Origin: Prosthecobacter algae
GTDB lineage: Bacteria > Verrucomicrobiota > Verrucomicrobiia > Verrucomicrobiales > Verrucomicrobiaceae
Direction: 5' to 3'
NCBI RefSeq assembly: GCF_039542385.1
Contig: NZ_BAABIA010000002.1
Coordinates: 682,001 to 746,000, forward strand
DNA: 64,000 nucleotides
Shown here: positions 14,545 to 22,554 of the stretch, in pieces
Position numbering within the stretch: the stretch's first letter is position 1
Layout of the letters: each line of letters begins with the position of its first letter
Notes under the pieces: generated by a model
What the model saw: only the letters and a program-made list of their open reading frames with translations
What the model was told of the DNA's origin: nothing
Database searches by the model: none
Made by a program: the position numbers and the translations under genes

Positions 14545-17500
14545 CTACTGACAAGCCTCACAAGTCCCGCCGTTCCGCATCGCCTCAATGGAACAAGCTT
14601 GAATCTGCTCCTCCGTGTAAGCGGCGGCTTTGGTGGGGTCTTGGCCGACGATGCCGCGCATTTCCTTCTTCACTTCGACATCGGCTTTTTCGATGTTGGA
14701 GGCGGAGCGGGTGCGGAGGTAGTAGGTGGTCTTGAGGCCTTTTTTCCAGGCTCCTCGATACATGTGGGAGAGGGTGCGCATGTCGCTCTCACCGCAGAAG
14801 AGGTTCACGGACTGGGACTGATCAATCCACTTCTGGCGGCGGGCGGCGGCATCGATGAGCCAGCTCCAGTCAATGCTGAAGGCGGTGGCGTAGCGGCGCT
14901 TGAGGTCCACAGGGATTTCCTCGATGCCTTCGATTTCGCCGTCCATGTACTTCAGCTTGTTCTGCACCTCAGGGGTCCACAGGCCGCGCTTTTTGAGGTC
15001 GCGGATGAGGTAGGGGTTCAGCAGCATGAAGTCGCCGGAGAGGTTGGACTTCACGAGCATGTTGCTCATGAGGGGCTCGATGCACGGGCTGGAGCCCATG
15101 ATGTTTGAAATCGTGGCCGTCGGGGCGATGGCGAGGACGTTGCTGTTGCGCATGCCGTGCTTGGCGATCTTGGCGCGCAGGGCGCTCCAATCCATCTTGC
15201 CGCCGCGAGGGACGTCGATCTCCATGCCGCGCTCCTGGGCGAGGAGGTCCACGGTATCCTGCGGGAGGAGGCCGCGATCCCACTTGCTGCCTTTGTAGGT
15301 GGAGTAGGTGCCTTTTTCGGCAGCCACGTCGCTGCTGGCCTCATAGGCGTAGTAGGCGACGGCTTCCATGAATTCGTCGTTGAATTCGACGGCTTCCTTG
15401 GACGCAAAGGGGATGCCTTTGCGGTAGAGGGCGTACTGCAGGCCCATGACGCCGAGCCCGATGGGGCGGTGACGCTCGTTGGAGGTCTTGGCGGCGACGG
15501 TGGGGTAGAAGTTGATGTCGATGACGTTGTCCAGCATGCGCACCGCCGTGCGGATGGTCTCGCGCAGCTTGGTGTGGTCGATGTTGCCAGCGTCGTCGAG
15601 GTGGTTGTCGATGAGGACGGAGCCGAGGTTGCACACGGCGGTTTCATCCGCGCTGGTGTTCAGGGTGATCTCGGTGCAGAGGTTGCTGCTGTGGATGACG
15701 CCGACGTGGTCCTGCGGGCTGCGGACATTGCAAGGGTCCTTGAAGGTGATCCAAGGGTGGCCGGTTTCGAAGATGGATTTGAGCATCTTCTTCCACAGGT
15801 CCAGGGCCTCAACTTCGCGGCCGAAGATCTTGCCAGCCTTAGCCATGACCTCGTACTCAGCGTAGCGTTTTTCAAAGGCGCTGCCGTAGAGCTCATGCAG
15901 ATCGGCCACTTCATTGGCGCGGAAGAGCGTCCAGGTGCCACGGGTCTCCATGCGCTTCATGAAGAGGTCGGGGATCCAGTTCGCGGTGTTCAGGTCATGC
16001 GTACGGCGGCGTTCATCGCCGGTGTTCACGCGGAGCTGGAGGAAGTCCTCGATGTCGTTATGCCACACTTCCAGGTAGGCGCAGCCAGAGCCACGGCGCT
16101 TGCCGCCCTGGTTCACGGCGATGAGCTGGTCGTTGTGCAGCTTCAGGAAGGGGATGACGCCCTGGCTTTCGCCATTGGTGCCTTTGATGTAGCCGCCCGT
16201 GCCGCGCACGCTCGTCCAGGAGCCGCCGAGACCGCCGGCCCACTTGGAAAGGAAGGCATTCTCCGCGATGCCACGGATCATGATGGACTCGATGCTGTCG
16301 TCCACCTTGTAGAGGTAGCAGGAGCTGAGCTGGCTGTGCAGGGTGCCGCTGTTGAAAAGGGTGGGTGTGCTGGAGCAGAAGCGGCGGCCTTTGTACAGCT
16401 TGTACAGGGCGATGATCTTGTCCTCCGGGTTCTCCTTTTCCTGAATGCAGAGGCCCATGGCCACGCGCATCCAGAAGAGCTGGGGAGCCTCCAGGCGCTT
16501 GCTGGGCTTCACCTTTTTGTCCACGATGAGGTAGCGGTCGTAGAGGGTCTGGATGCCGAGGAAGTCAAAGTCCATGTCGGCGGTGGGCTCCAGGGCCTCG
16601 GCCAGTTTGTCGAGGTCGAACTCGAGCAGGCGAGGGCTGATGCGGTCGATCTCCACGCCACGGGCGAGGTTGCGGCGGAAGGCGCGGCGATGGAAGTCGC
16701 GCAGGGCCTCGATGCCGTCGCGGACGATGTCCCAGCCGAGGACTTCTTCATAAATGTAGCTGAGGCGGATGCGGGCGGCGAAGCGGGCAAAGTCGGCGTC
16801 CTTCTGCATGAGCGTCTTCGCATTCAGGATGACGGTCTGCTTCAGGTGCTCCAGCGTGATGTCGGAGTTCAGGGAGCGGCGCAGCTCCATCTCGATCTCA
16901 TTGCGGGTGAGGCAGAGATCCAGGCCGAGCATGGCAAAATCGATGCGCTTTTTCAGGTCCTGCCCATCCCAGAAGAAGGTCTCCGTGGGGCTGGCGCGGA
17001 CGACGATGAGGGCCTGCTGATCGTGGTCCTCCTGGCTGAGGCTTTCGGCCACTTCTTCGTCATGCTCGCGCATTTTGGAGCGGAGGGCGCGGTACTGGAT
17101 GTAGGCGCGGGCCACCTTGAAGAAGCCCTGCTTCATCAGCTCTTCCTCGACGATGTTCTGCACGTCTTCGATGTGCATGAACTGCTTGCCCTCTTCCGCG
17201 ACGAAGCGGCTGGCTGCCTCCGCCACCTGCACGGCGGGGGAGGAATCCATCTCCATGGAGAGGAAGGCTTTGCGCACGGCGATCTCGATCTTGTTATGGT
17301 TCCAAGGGACGAGCTGGCCGCTGCGGCGGATGACTTTGGTGCTCACGATCAGCGGCTGGGGCAGGGTGTTGTCGGCAAGGCTGTCGTACTCCGTACGTTT
17401 GCGGCGCTCCGCCAGACTGCGGGCCACGTCATGGGCATTGTGCCGGACGAGGGCGCGCTCGATGCAGTGATAGATGTCCTTCCCGCTCAGGGCGCTGCCG

Positions 17501-17829
17501 GCTCCCTCGGCAATCTGGGCGGTGCGCTGGTGCAGCTCATCCGCCACGGCGCGGGCGATGGTCTGCACGAGCTGCTGGTTCTTCTCGTTGTAAATGTCGC
17601 TCTCCTTCTGGCGGGCCATGAAGAGATCCGCCAGGGCGCTGCCCACGGTATCGGCGATTTCGCCCATGTCGAAGTCACGTTCGTCCCCGCCCACCTTCAC
17701 CTTGATGGCGGAGGAGGACTCGGATCCGCCGACCGTCAGCGCGCTCCATTCGAAGCGCGGTTTCTGGTCTTTGGGGGTGTGGGCGACTTTTTTGAGGGCT
17801 TTGTCTTCGTGGAGCAGGTCCTGGATCAT
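14545..17829 (-). CDS. nrdA: Ribonucleoside-diphosphate reductase alpha subunit with N-terminal ATP-cones
   Basis: This 1094-residue class I large subunit reduces ribonucleotides to deoxyribonucleotides with the radical supplied by the beta subunit. About 300 N-terminal residues precede the catalytic core and hold a degenerate and then a normal ATP-cone (VIRRSGQLVPWNHNKIEIAV), the allosteric activity domain. The core has SSCYLYKVDDSIESI (first redox Cys), NLCTEI (radical Cys and catalytic Glu), AVCNLGS (second redox Cys) and a C-terminal CEACQ pair for re-reduction. The long multi-cone N-terminus is also seen in chlamydial NrdA, which uses a class Ic beta subunit. nrdB is 114 bases upstream on the same strand, so the operon order is nrdB-nrdA. 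Confidence 0.97.
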   Translation of the reverse strand: MIQDLLHEDKALKKVAHTPKDQKPRFEWSALTVGGSESSSAIKVKVGGDERDFDMGEIADTVGSALADLFMARQKESDIYNEKNQQLVQTIARAVADELHQRTAQIAEGAGSALSGKDIYHCIERALVRHNAHDVARSLAERRKRTEYDSLADNTLPQPLIVSTKVIRRSGQLVPWNHNKIEIAVRKAFLSMEMDSSPAVQVAEAASRFVAEEGKQFMHIEDVQNIVEEELMKQGFFKVARAYIQYRALRSKMREHDEEVAESLSQEDHDQQALIVVRASPTETFFWDGQDLKKRIDFAMLGLDLCLTRNEIEMELRRSLNSDITLEHLKQTVILNAKTLMQKDADFARFAARIRLSYIYEEVLGWDIVRDGIEALRDFHRRAFRRNLARGVEIDRISPRLLEFDLDKLAEALEPTADMDFDFLGIQTLYDRYLIVDKKVKPSKRLEAPQLFWMRVAMGLCIQEKENPEDKIIALYKLYKGRRFCSSTPTLFNSGTLHSQLSSCYLYKVDDSIESIMIRGIAENAFLSKWAGGLGGSWTSVRGTGGYIKGTNGESQGVIPFLKLHNDQLIAVNQGGKRRGSGCAYLEVWHNDIEDFLQLRVNTGDERRRTHDLNTANWIPDLFMKRMETRGTWTLFRANEVADLHELYGSAFEKRYAEYEVMAKAGKIFGREVEALDLWKKMLKSIFETGHPWITFKDPCNVRSPQDHVGVIHSSNLCTEITLNTSADETAVCNLGSVLIDNHLDDAGNIDHTKLRETIRTAVRMLDNVIDINFYPTVAAKTSNERHRPIGLGVMGLQYALYRKGIPFASKEAVEFNDEFMEAVAYYAYEASSDVAAEKGTYSTYKGSKWDRGLLPQDTVDLLAQERGMEIDVPRGGKMDWSALRAKIAKHGMRNSNVLAIAPTATISNIMGSSPCIEPLMSNMLVKSNLSGDFMLLNPYLIRDLKKRGLWTPEVQNKLKYMDGEIEGIEEIPVDLKRRYATAFSIDWSWLIDAAARRQKWIDQSQSVNLFCGESDMRTLSHMYRGAWKKGLKTTYYLRTRSASNIEKADVEVKKEMRGIVGQDPTKAAAYTEEQIQACSIEAMRNGGTCEACQ

Positions 17830-17943
17830 GGCGGGAGCGGGAGATGAGGTTGACTAGGAGCAGCGAGGCGTTTTGGAGGATAAGAAATCCGCGCTGGAGG
17901 GCTCCAGCGAAAACGTCCGTTCCTTCGGGAAAGGGAGAAAAGA

Positions 17944-19026
17944 TTACAGGTCGTCGTCGTCGCAGACAGCGAGGGCGGAGGACTTCTGGTAGTCCGTGAC
18001 TTTGCCTTCGAAGAAGTTCTGCTCCTTGCGCACGTCCATCATTTCCGCCAGCCAGGGCAGCGGATTGGTGACGCCCGGGTTCAGGGCAGGCAGGCCGCAA
18101 CCGGCGAGGCGACGGTCGGCGATGAAGTCGGTGTAGAGCTCGAACTCGGCGGCGCTGAGGCCGACGGCGTTCACGGGCAGGCAGTCGCGGATGAATTCCT
18201 TTTCCAGGGCCACGGCCTCGCGCATGGTCTCCACCAGGTCCTGGCGGAAGTCGGCGGTCCAGATGTCCGGGTTTTCCTCGATGAGGTCCATGAACAGATT
18301 GCGGAAGACTTCGATGTGGTTGGACTCATCGCGCAGCGTGTAGCGGAACATCTGGCCGATGCCGGGGAACTTGTTCTGGCGGTAGAGGCTGAGGATCATG
18401 CCGAAGAGGCCGTAGAACTGGGTGCCCTCCATGCACTGGCCGAAGACGAAGATGTTTTTCGCCAGGAGCTGCTTGTTCTCCAGCTTGGTGAGGTCCAGAT
18501 CGCGACGCAGGTTGTTCGAGTGCTTGGTCACGAACTCGTTTTTCTTCACGATCGTGGGGATCTGCTCGAACATGGCCTCGCACTCATGCGGGTTGATGCC
18601 CAGGCTGGAAATCATGTACAGGAGGGAATCCGCGTGGATGTTTTCCTCATGCGCGTGGCGGCCTAACACCAGTTTCAACTCCGGCGCGGTGACGAGCTCG
18701 CGCACGACGTGCTGCACATTGTCACCGACGATGCCTTCAGCGGCGCTGAAGTAGCCGATGCCCATCATGATGATCCAGCGCTCGTTTTCCGAGACGTCGT
18801 GGGAGCGCCACTGCTCCACATCTTTCTGCATCTGGATGTCTTCCGGCTCCCAGTGGTTGGCCTTCATGATGCGATAAAGATCATAGGCCCACTGATATTT
18901 CAGGGGCAGAAGATTGAAGGTCATCGTCTGCCGTCCATTGATCACTTTCTTGGCGGCAAAGGCCTCTTCAGCCTTGTCTTGGTCCAGAGGAAACTCACGA
19001 TTGCCAATTTTGTAGATTTTATCCAT
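17944..19026 (-). CDS. nrdB: Ribonucleoside-diphosphate reductase beta subunit, class Ic-like (Leu at radical position)
   Basis: This 360-residue ferritin-like R2 subunit makes the oxidant for NrdA. Metal ligands are visible as SAAEGIVGDN (first Glu) and HEENIHADSLLYM (Glu and His). In canonical class Ia proteins the radical Tyr follows that His by four residues (ExxHxxxY). Here the fourth residue is Leu. Chlamydia trachomatis has EAVHTHTFLYI, with Phe there, and also uses Glu in the SAAE segment. Class Ic enzymes replace the Tyr by Phe, Leu or Val and store the oxidising equivalent in a Mn/Fe centre. I therefore infer a class Ic enzyme with Mn/Fe cofactor. It is translated before nrdA. Confidence 0.95.
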   Translation of the reverse strand: MDKIYKIGNREFPLDQDKAEEAFAAKKVINGRQTMTFNLLPLKYQWAYDLYRIMKANHWEPEDIQMQKDVEQWRSHDVSENERWIIMMGIGYFSAAEGIVGDNVQHVVRELVTAPELKLVLGRHAHEENIHADSLLYMISSLGINPHECEAMFEQIPTIVKKNEFVTKHSNNLRRDLDLTKLENKQLLAKNIFVFGQCMEGTQFYGLFGMILSLYRQNKFPGIGQMFRYTLRDESNHIEVFRNLFMDLIEENPDIWTADFRQDLVETMREAVALEKEFIRDCLPVNAVGLSAAEFELYTDFIADRRLAGCGLPALNPGVTNPLPWLAEMMDVRKEQNFFEGKVTDYQKSSALAVCDDDDL

Positions 19027-19138
19027 GAGGTGTCAGAATCGGGTTGAAATGAGCGGAACGGTTGAATTTAGAGGGATTGGGAGATTAATCGACTAACGAA
19101 CGAACTACCAGATGTTGCGCGGGCCGGGGGTGATTATG

Positions 19139-19153
19139 CACTACATCTTGTGG
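19139..19153 (-). promoter_or_regulatory. NrdR-box-like operator upstream of nrdBA
   Basis: CACTACATCTTGTGG lies 113 bases before the nrdB start and matches the palindromic NrdR box pattern (ACWACATSTWGTG-like). NrdR normally binds two boxes about 31 bases apart. A weaker candidate (ACTACCAGATGTTG) is at about 19104, 35 bases away centre to centre. The rest of 19027-19464 is AT-rich non-coding DNA, presumably the divergent promoter region of nrdBA and secG; I see no RNA gene in it. Confidence 0.45.
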
Positions 19154-19464
19154 CCAGCCAGTCAATTTTGCCATCCAATGGGGTTGGATCATGTTTCACA
19201 GCGCAGCGCCAAGCGTTCCACATCGATTAAATTTTTTGGGCGTTAAAATCGCGAACGGGATGTCCATTTATGAGAATCTTCGCAAAAAGTAGAGAAGCCC
19301 TTCAAAGCCAACGCATTGTGAATAACTTGCCTCCGGGCTGGTCACCGAGCCTCCTTTTGAAACATTTTCGACCCCTCCCCGCAAGACTCTGAGAGCACCT
19401 TAAAAAGCTCCCCGCCAGAACGCGCTTGCCAAAAGGCGGACATCCCTCATATTCGCGCCCCCTT

Positions 19465-20079
19465 ATGGTCGACATTTTGATTGGCACCCTTACCGTGGTG
19501 GAGGTACTCGTTTGCCTCCTCCTCATTCTCATCGTCCTCATGCAGCGTCCGAAACAGGAAGGCCTGGGCGCTTCCTTCGGTGACGGCATGATGTCCCAGA
19601 TCGCTGGCGCGCAGACGACCAACGTCCTGCAAAAGTTCACGGTGTACCTCGCCGTGGCCCTCTTTGTCCTGACGCTGAGCCTGGCCCTGCTGGTCACCCG
19701 CAAACAGTCCCAGAAGGCCAACGCCCGCATCTTTGATGCCCCGCCACCTGCCGCCGCCCCGGCTGCTGTGACCCCTGCTGAAGCCCCGAAAGTGGAAGTG
19801 ACCCCAGCCACCCCGGCTGCGGCCACGACTCCGGCAGCACCTGCCGCCACGGCCCCAGCCGCACCGAAGCCAGCCACGGAAGCCCCCAAGGCCCCTGAAC
19901 CTGCCAAACCGATCATGAAAGAGCCAGGTGAAGCCGCAGCCCCGGCTGCCCCTACACCCGCCGCCGCCACCACCCCAGCGGTGGAGGCCCCTAAGCCTGC
20001 CGCCCCGGCCCCTGCTGCTCCCGTCCCAGCAGCCCCGGCCGCTCCAGCGCCTGCAGCCCCGGCTGCCCCCAACCCTTAA
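19465..20079 (+). CDS. secG: Protein translocase subunit SecG with long Ala/Pro-rich tail
   Basis: SecG is the small accessory subunit of the SecYEG channel. The ATG at 19465 opens directly into the first transmembrane helix (DILIGTLTVVEVLVCLLLI), followed by the conserved cytoplasmic loop (MQRPKQEGLGASFG) and the second helix (VYLAVALFVLTLSLALLV). Typical SecG has 75-110 residues. This one has 204, because about 120 residues of Ala, Pro, Glu and Lys repeats (such as APAAPAPAAPAAP) follow the second helix. The tail is low complexity and faces the same side as the termini; its role is unknown. The next gene follows after 45 bases. Confidence 0.93.
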   Translation: MVDILIGTLTVVEVLVCLLLILIVLMQRPKQEGLGASFGDGMMSQIAGAQTTNVLQKFTVYLAVALFVLTLSLALLVTRKQSQKANARIFDAPPPAAAPAAVTPAEAPKVEVTPATPAAATTPAAPAATAPAAPKPATEAPKAPEPAKPIMKEPGEAAAPAAPTPAAATTPAVEAPKPAAPAPAAPVPAAPAAPAPAAPAAPNP

Positions 20080-20124
20080 TCCCAGCTCGTCATTCTCGAG
20101 CACAACCTGGTCTTTGACCGCCCC

Positions 20125-20970
20125 ATGAAAAACGGCGGCTCAGCATTTCACTCCAGCCCATCACGCCGTGTCTCATGGTGTGCTGGGCTGTTTGTTTTCC
20201 TGGGCCTGCTTCTGTTTTCCGGCCTGCTCCAGGCCGATGGCGTGGTGCGCTGCCAGCTTGCCGACGGTTTTGACTTCCCCGTGGGCAAACCCAACGGCGA
20301 CAACTACTACAAATCCCGCGGCTACTGGCCCAATGGCCACCTGGGCGAGGACTGGAACGGCAAAGGCGGCGGCGACAGCGACCTCGGCGCGCCCATTTAT
20401 GCCTCCGGTCGCGGCGTGGTCATCATCTCGGAAAATGTCGGTGTCGGCTGGGGCAACTGCATCATTATCCGCCATCCCTACCGCGATGAAACGGGCAAGA
20501 TCGCCATGGTGGACAGCCTCTCTGCCCACCTCCAGCAGCGGCTGGTGAAAGTGGGGCAGACCGTGGAAAAGGGCCAGCTTATAGGCACCATGGGTGGCAA
20601 CAACGGCATGTACCTCGTACACCTGCACTTCGAGATGCGGAAGAACCTGCGCATCGGCATGAACCGCAGCCAGTTTGCCCGCGACAACACCAATTACTAC
20701 AGCCCCACGGACTTCATCAACAAGCACCGCGTGCTGCCCACCAGCTTTCAAAAGTACCCGGTGCCGATGGGCCTCTTCGCCCCTTATGGCCGCTCCCTGG
20801 CCGATGCCCGCAGCGATGGTGAAGACACCGTGAAGGTGCCCACGCTGCCTACCACCCGCCCCAATCTGCCGGAATCCGGCCCCTCTGCCGATGACGAGGA
20901 CTTCTGGTCCAAACTGCGCACGCGCCTGAAGCAGGGCAAAATGACTGAAGGCGTGGACACCCCGCAGTAA
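20125..20970 (+). CDS. M23 family metallopeptidase (LytM/peptidoglycan endopeptidase type)
   Basis: This exported or membrane-anchored 281-residue protein has a hydrophobic signal/anchor at residues 17-37. The LytM fold follows: H72 and D76 in GHLGEDW supply two zinc ligands, and HLHFEM supplies the HxH pair. The motif spacing is intact, so an active zinc peptidase that cuts peptide cross-links in peptidoglycan is likely. The C-terminal 60 residues are polar and disordered-looking. It is downstream of secG and may be cotranscribed. Confidence 0.88.
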   Translation: MKNGGSAFHSSPSRRVSWCAGLFVFLGLLLFSGLLQADGVVRCQLADGFDFPVGKPNGDNYYKSRGYWPNGHLGEDWNGKGGGDSDLGAPIYASGRGVVIISENVGVGWGNCIIIRHPYRDETGKIAMVDSLSAHLQQRLVKVGQTVEKGQLIGTMGGNNGMYLVHLHFEMRKNLRIGMNRSQFARDNTNYYSPTDFINKHRVLPTSFQKYPVPMGLFAPYGRSLADARSDGEDTVKVPTLPTTRPNLPESGPSADDEDFWSKLRTRLKQGKMTEGVDTPQ

Positions 20971-20988
20971 TCTCGAAGGCCCGGCTTA

Positions 20989-21684
20989 TTAAAAAGCCAC
21001 CTTGGCCCAGACACCCTGCTTTTCTTCCCGGGCCTTGCGGGAGAGGGCCATCAGCTCCGCCAGATAAGTGGGCAGATCCCGCGAATCTCCCGGCAGCTCC
21101 GTATCCACCCCATCCAGCCGCGCATAACCTTTGCGCAACAGCAGATCAATGAGGTACACGGGCTGGCCGTCCTCCCGCAGAAAGCGGATCAGCGCGTAGT
21201 AACGCAGGGTATTGGGCACACGTTCCCAGCGGGTGATGACCTCAAAGGGCCGCGTTTTCAGCAGTTCCGCCACATAGGCTGCCGCCTCCATCCCGGTGGA
21301 GATGATGACCTTTTCATTCGTCCGGCCAAAATAACGGGCCTGCTCCGCCACCCGCTGCGGATGGTTCATGCTGGCCTCCAGCGCATCCACAAAATACAGG
21401 ACAAAGATGTGCTCGTCATTGCCGATGCGGATGCGCAGCGTATCCGCCTCATTGGCGCGGCTTTCCACCAGGACGGCCCGGGGAAAGACCAGAAATTTGT
21501 CTGCCACGCCCTTGGCTCCGCCGCCTTCATCGGGCAGGGTTTCGCCAGGCATGCCCGCCACCTTCACCGGCACAGCAGGCGGCGGTGCCGGCCGGCTTTC
21601 CTTCAGCAGGATGCCTCCCAGCACGACCATCAGCACCAGCACCGCAGTGATGGCGAGATTGAGCAGCGTGTCGCGGAGTGGCAT
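20989..21684 (-). CDS. Membrane-anchored thermonuclease-like (SNase fold) protein
   Basis: The ATG at 21684 gives 231 residues with an N-terminal anchor (LLNLAITAVLVLMVVLGGIL) and a proline-rich linker. The C-terminal domain follows the staphylococcal-nuclease pattern: VESRANEADTLRIRIGNDE, FVLYFVDALEASM, AEQARYFG, then RYYALIRFLREDGQPVYLID and LLLRKGYARLDG. The usual catalytic RxxDxxE set is not clearly retained (FVDALEAS lacks the standard Arg), so nuclease activity is uncertain. The open frame extends upstream to 22047, but that part is antisense to the methyltransferase gene. It ends the minus-strand cluster 21-24.9 kb. Confidence 0.7.
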   Translation of the reverse strand: MPLRDTLLNLAITAVLVLMVVLGGILLKESRPAPPPAVPVKVAGMPGETLPDEGGGAKGVADKFLVFPRAVLVESRANEADTLRIRIGNDEHIFVLYFVDALEASMNHPQRVAEQARYFGRTNEKVIISTGMEAAAYVAELLKTRPFEVITRWERVPNTLRYYALIRFLREDGQPVYLIDLLLRKGYARLDGVDTELPGDSRDLPTYLAELMALSRKAREEKQGVWAKVAF

Positions 21685-21767
21685 TGGCAGCCGCCATTGT
21701 CTGTGCGAACCGGCCTCTTGCCAAGCGCTTAGACGGCTTTCCCCGGCCAGGGAGGCCAAAAACCGCC

Positions 21768-22496
21768 TCAGGCCACCTTGCGGATCCAGCGGGTGCCCAG
21801 GGCCACGCTCCACTGGTACTTGCGAGCGTGCTCGCGAATCAGGAAAGGCAGGTCCTTTTCCTCCGCGAGATCGAAGTGCGCAGCCAGTTCCCGCTTCAGC
21901 CAGTCGCGGGTGGACCCTTTGGGCCACTGGCCCCGAGGGGTGAACTCCTCCAGCCAGGTGCAGGGGGTCGTCAGCAAAAGCTGGCCGCCCGGTTTCACCA
22001 GTTCGGGCAGGCGGGCGATGAGCAGTGCGGGATCCGTGAGGCGGCACAGCAGATTGGCCGCATGGACGAGGTCGAAACTGCCCAGGTCCGCCCGCAGGTG
22101 CATGGCATCGCCCTGCTCAAAACGGACACGGTCGCGCGGGCAATCCGCCGGCACCTGGGCCACCAGGGGGGTGGTGGCGGCGGCCTCATCCAGCCGCTGG
22201 TAGGGCAGGTCCTGCCGGATCAACTGGGCAGAAGCTTCCACAAAGCTGTGGCTGTAGTCCATGCCCAGGACGGAAGCGGCGTGTTTGGCCAACTCGAACG
22301 AGGAACGGCCCACCGCACAGCCCAGATCCAGGGCCGTCTCCACCGGCCGGGAAAAATCCGCCAGCTCCGTCACCGTGCGCACGGCAAAGCCCAGCGCCGA
22401 TTGCGGCCCGTCCGCCCATGGCAGCACCTCTTGTGCGGCCCCGTAGTGAAAGAGCAGGTATTCATCGAGCAGGCGGCGGGTTTCGTAAATGTTCAT
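21768..22496 (-). CDS. Putative 4-mercaptohistidine N1-methyltransferase (OvoA C-terminal type)
   Basis: This 242-residue class I SAM methyltransferase opens with MNIYETRRLLDEYLLFHYG, the start typical of the domain found at the C-terminus of OvoA (TIGR04345 type), which N-methylates 4-mercaptohistidine in ovothiol A synthesis. The SAM-binding motif LDLGCAVGRSSFELA is near residue 56, and later motifs FDLVHAANLLCRL and KPGGQLLLTTPCTWLEE are present. Here the domain stands alone, without the OvoA sulfoxide-synthase half. An ATP-grasp-like protein is encoded 58 bases upstream on the same strand and is probably translated from the same mRNA. The natural substrate in this organism is therefore open. 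Confidence 0.82.
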   Translation of the reverse strand: MNIYETRRLLDEYLLFHYGAAQEVLPWADGPQSALGFAVRTVTELADFSRPVETALDLGCAVGRSSFELAKHAASVLGMDYSHSFVEASAQLIRQDLPYQRLDEAAATTPLVAQVPADCPRDRVRFEQGDAMHLRADLGSFDLVHAANLLCRLTDPALLIARLPELVKPGGQLLLTTPCTWLEEFTPRGQWPKGSTRDWLKRELAAHFDLAEEKDLPFLIREHARKYQWSVALGTRWIRKVA

Positions 22497-22554
22497 GGAG
22501 CCTGAGGCTACGCCTGAGCGGCGAAGAGTGGAAACAACAGCTTCAGAAAAGTCG

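Noticed and set aside
15157..17847. 896-codon open frame on the plus strand
   Set aside because: It is the antisense of nrdA, whose minus-strand product has all family motifs. The long antisense frame is a by-product of GC-rich codon use.
19027..19464. tRNA or small RNA gene in the nrdB-secG gap
   Set aside because: No cloverleaf or other folded structure was recognised; the sequence looks like a divergent promoter region.
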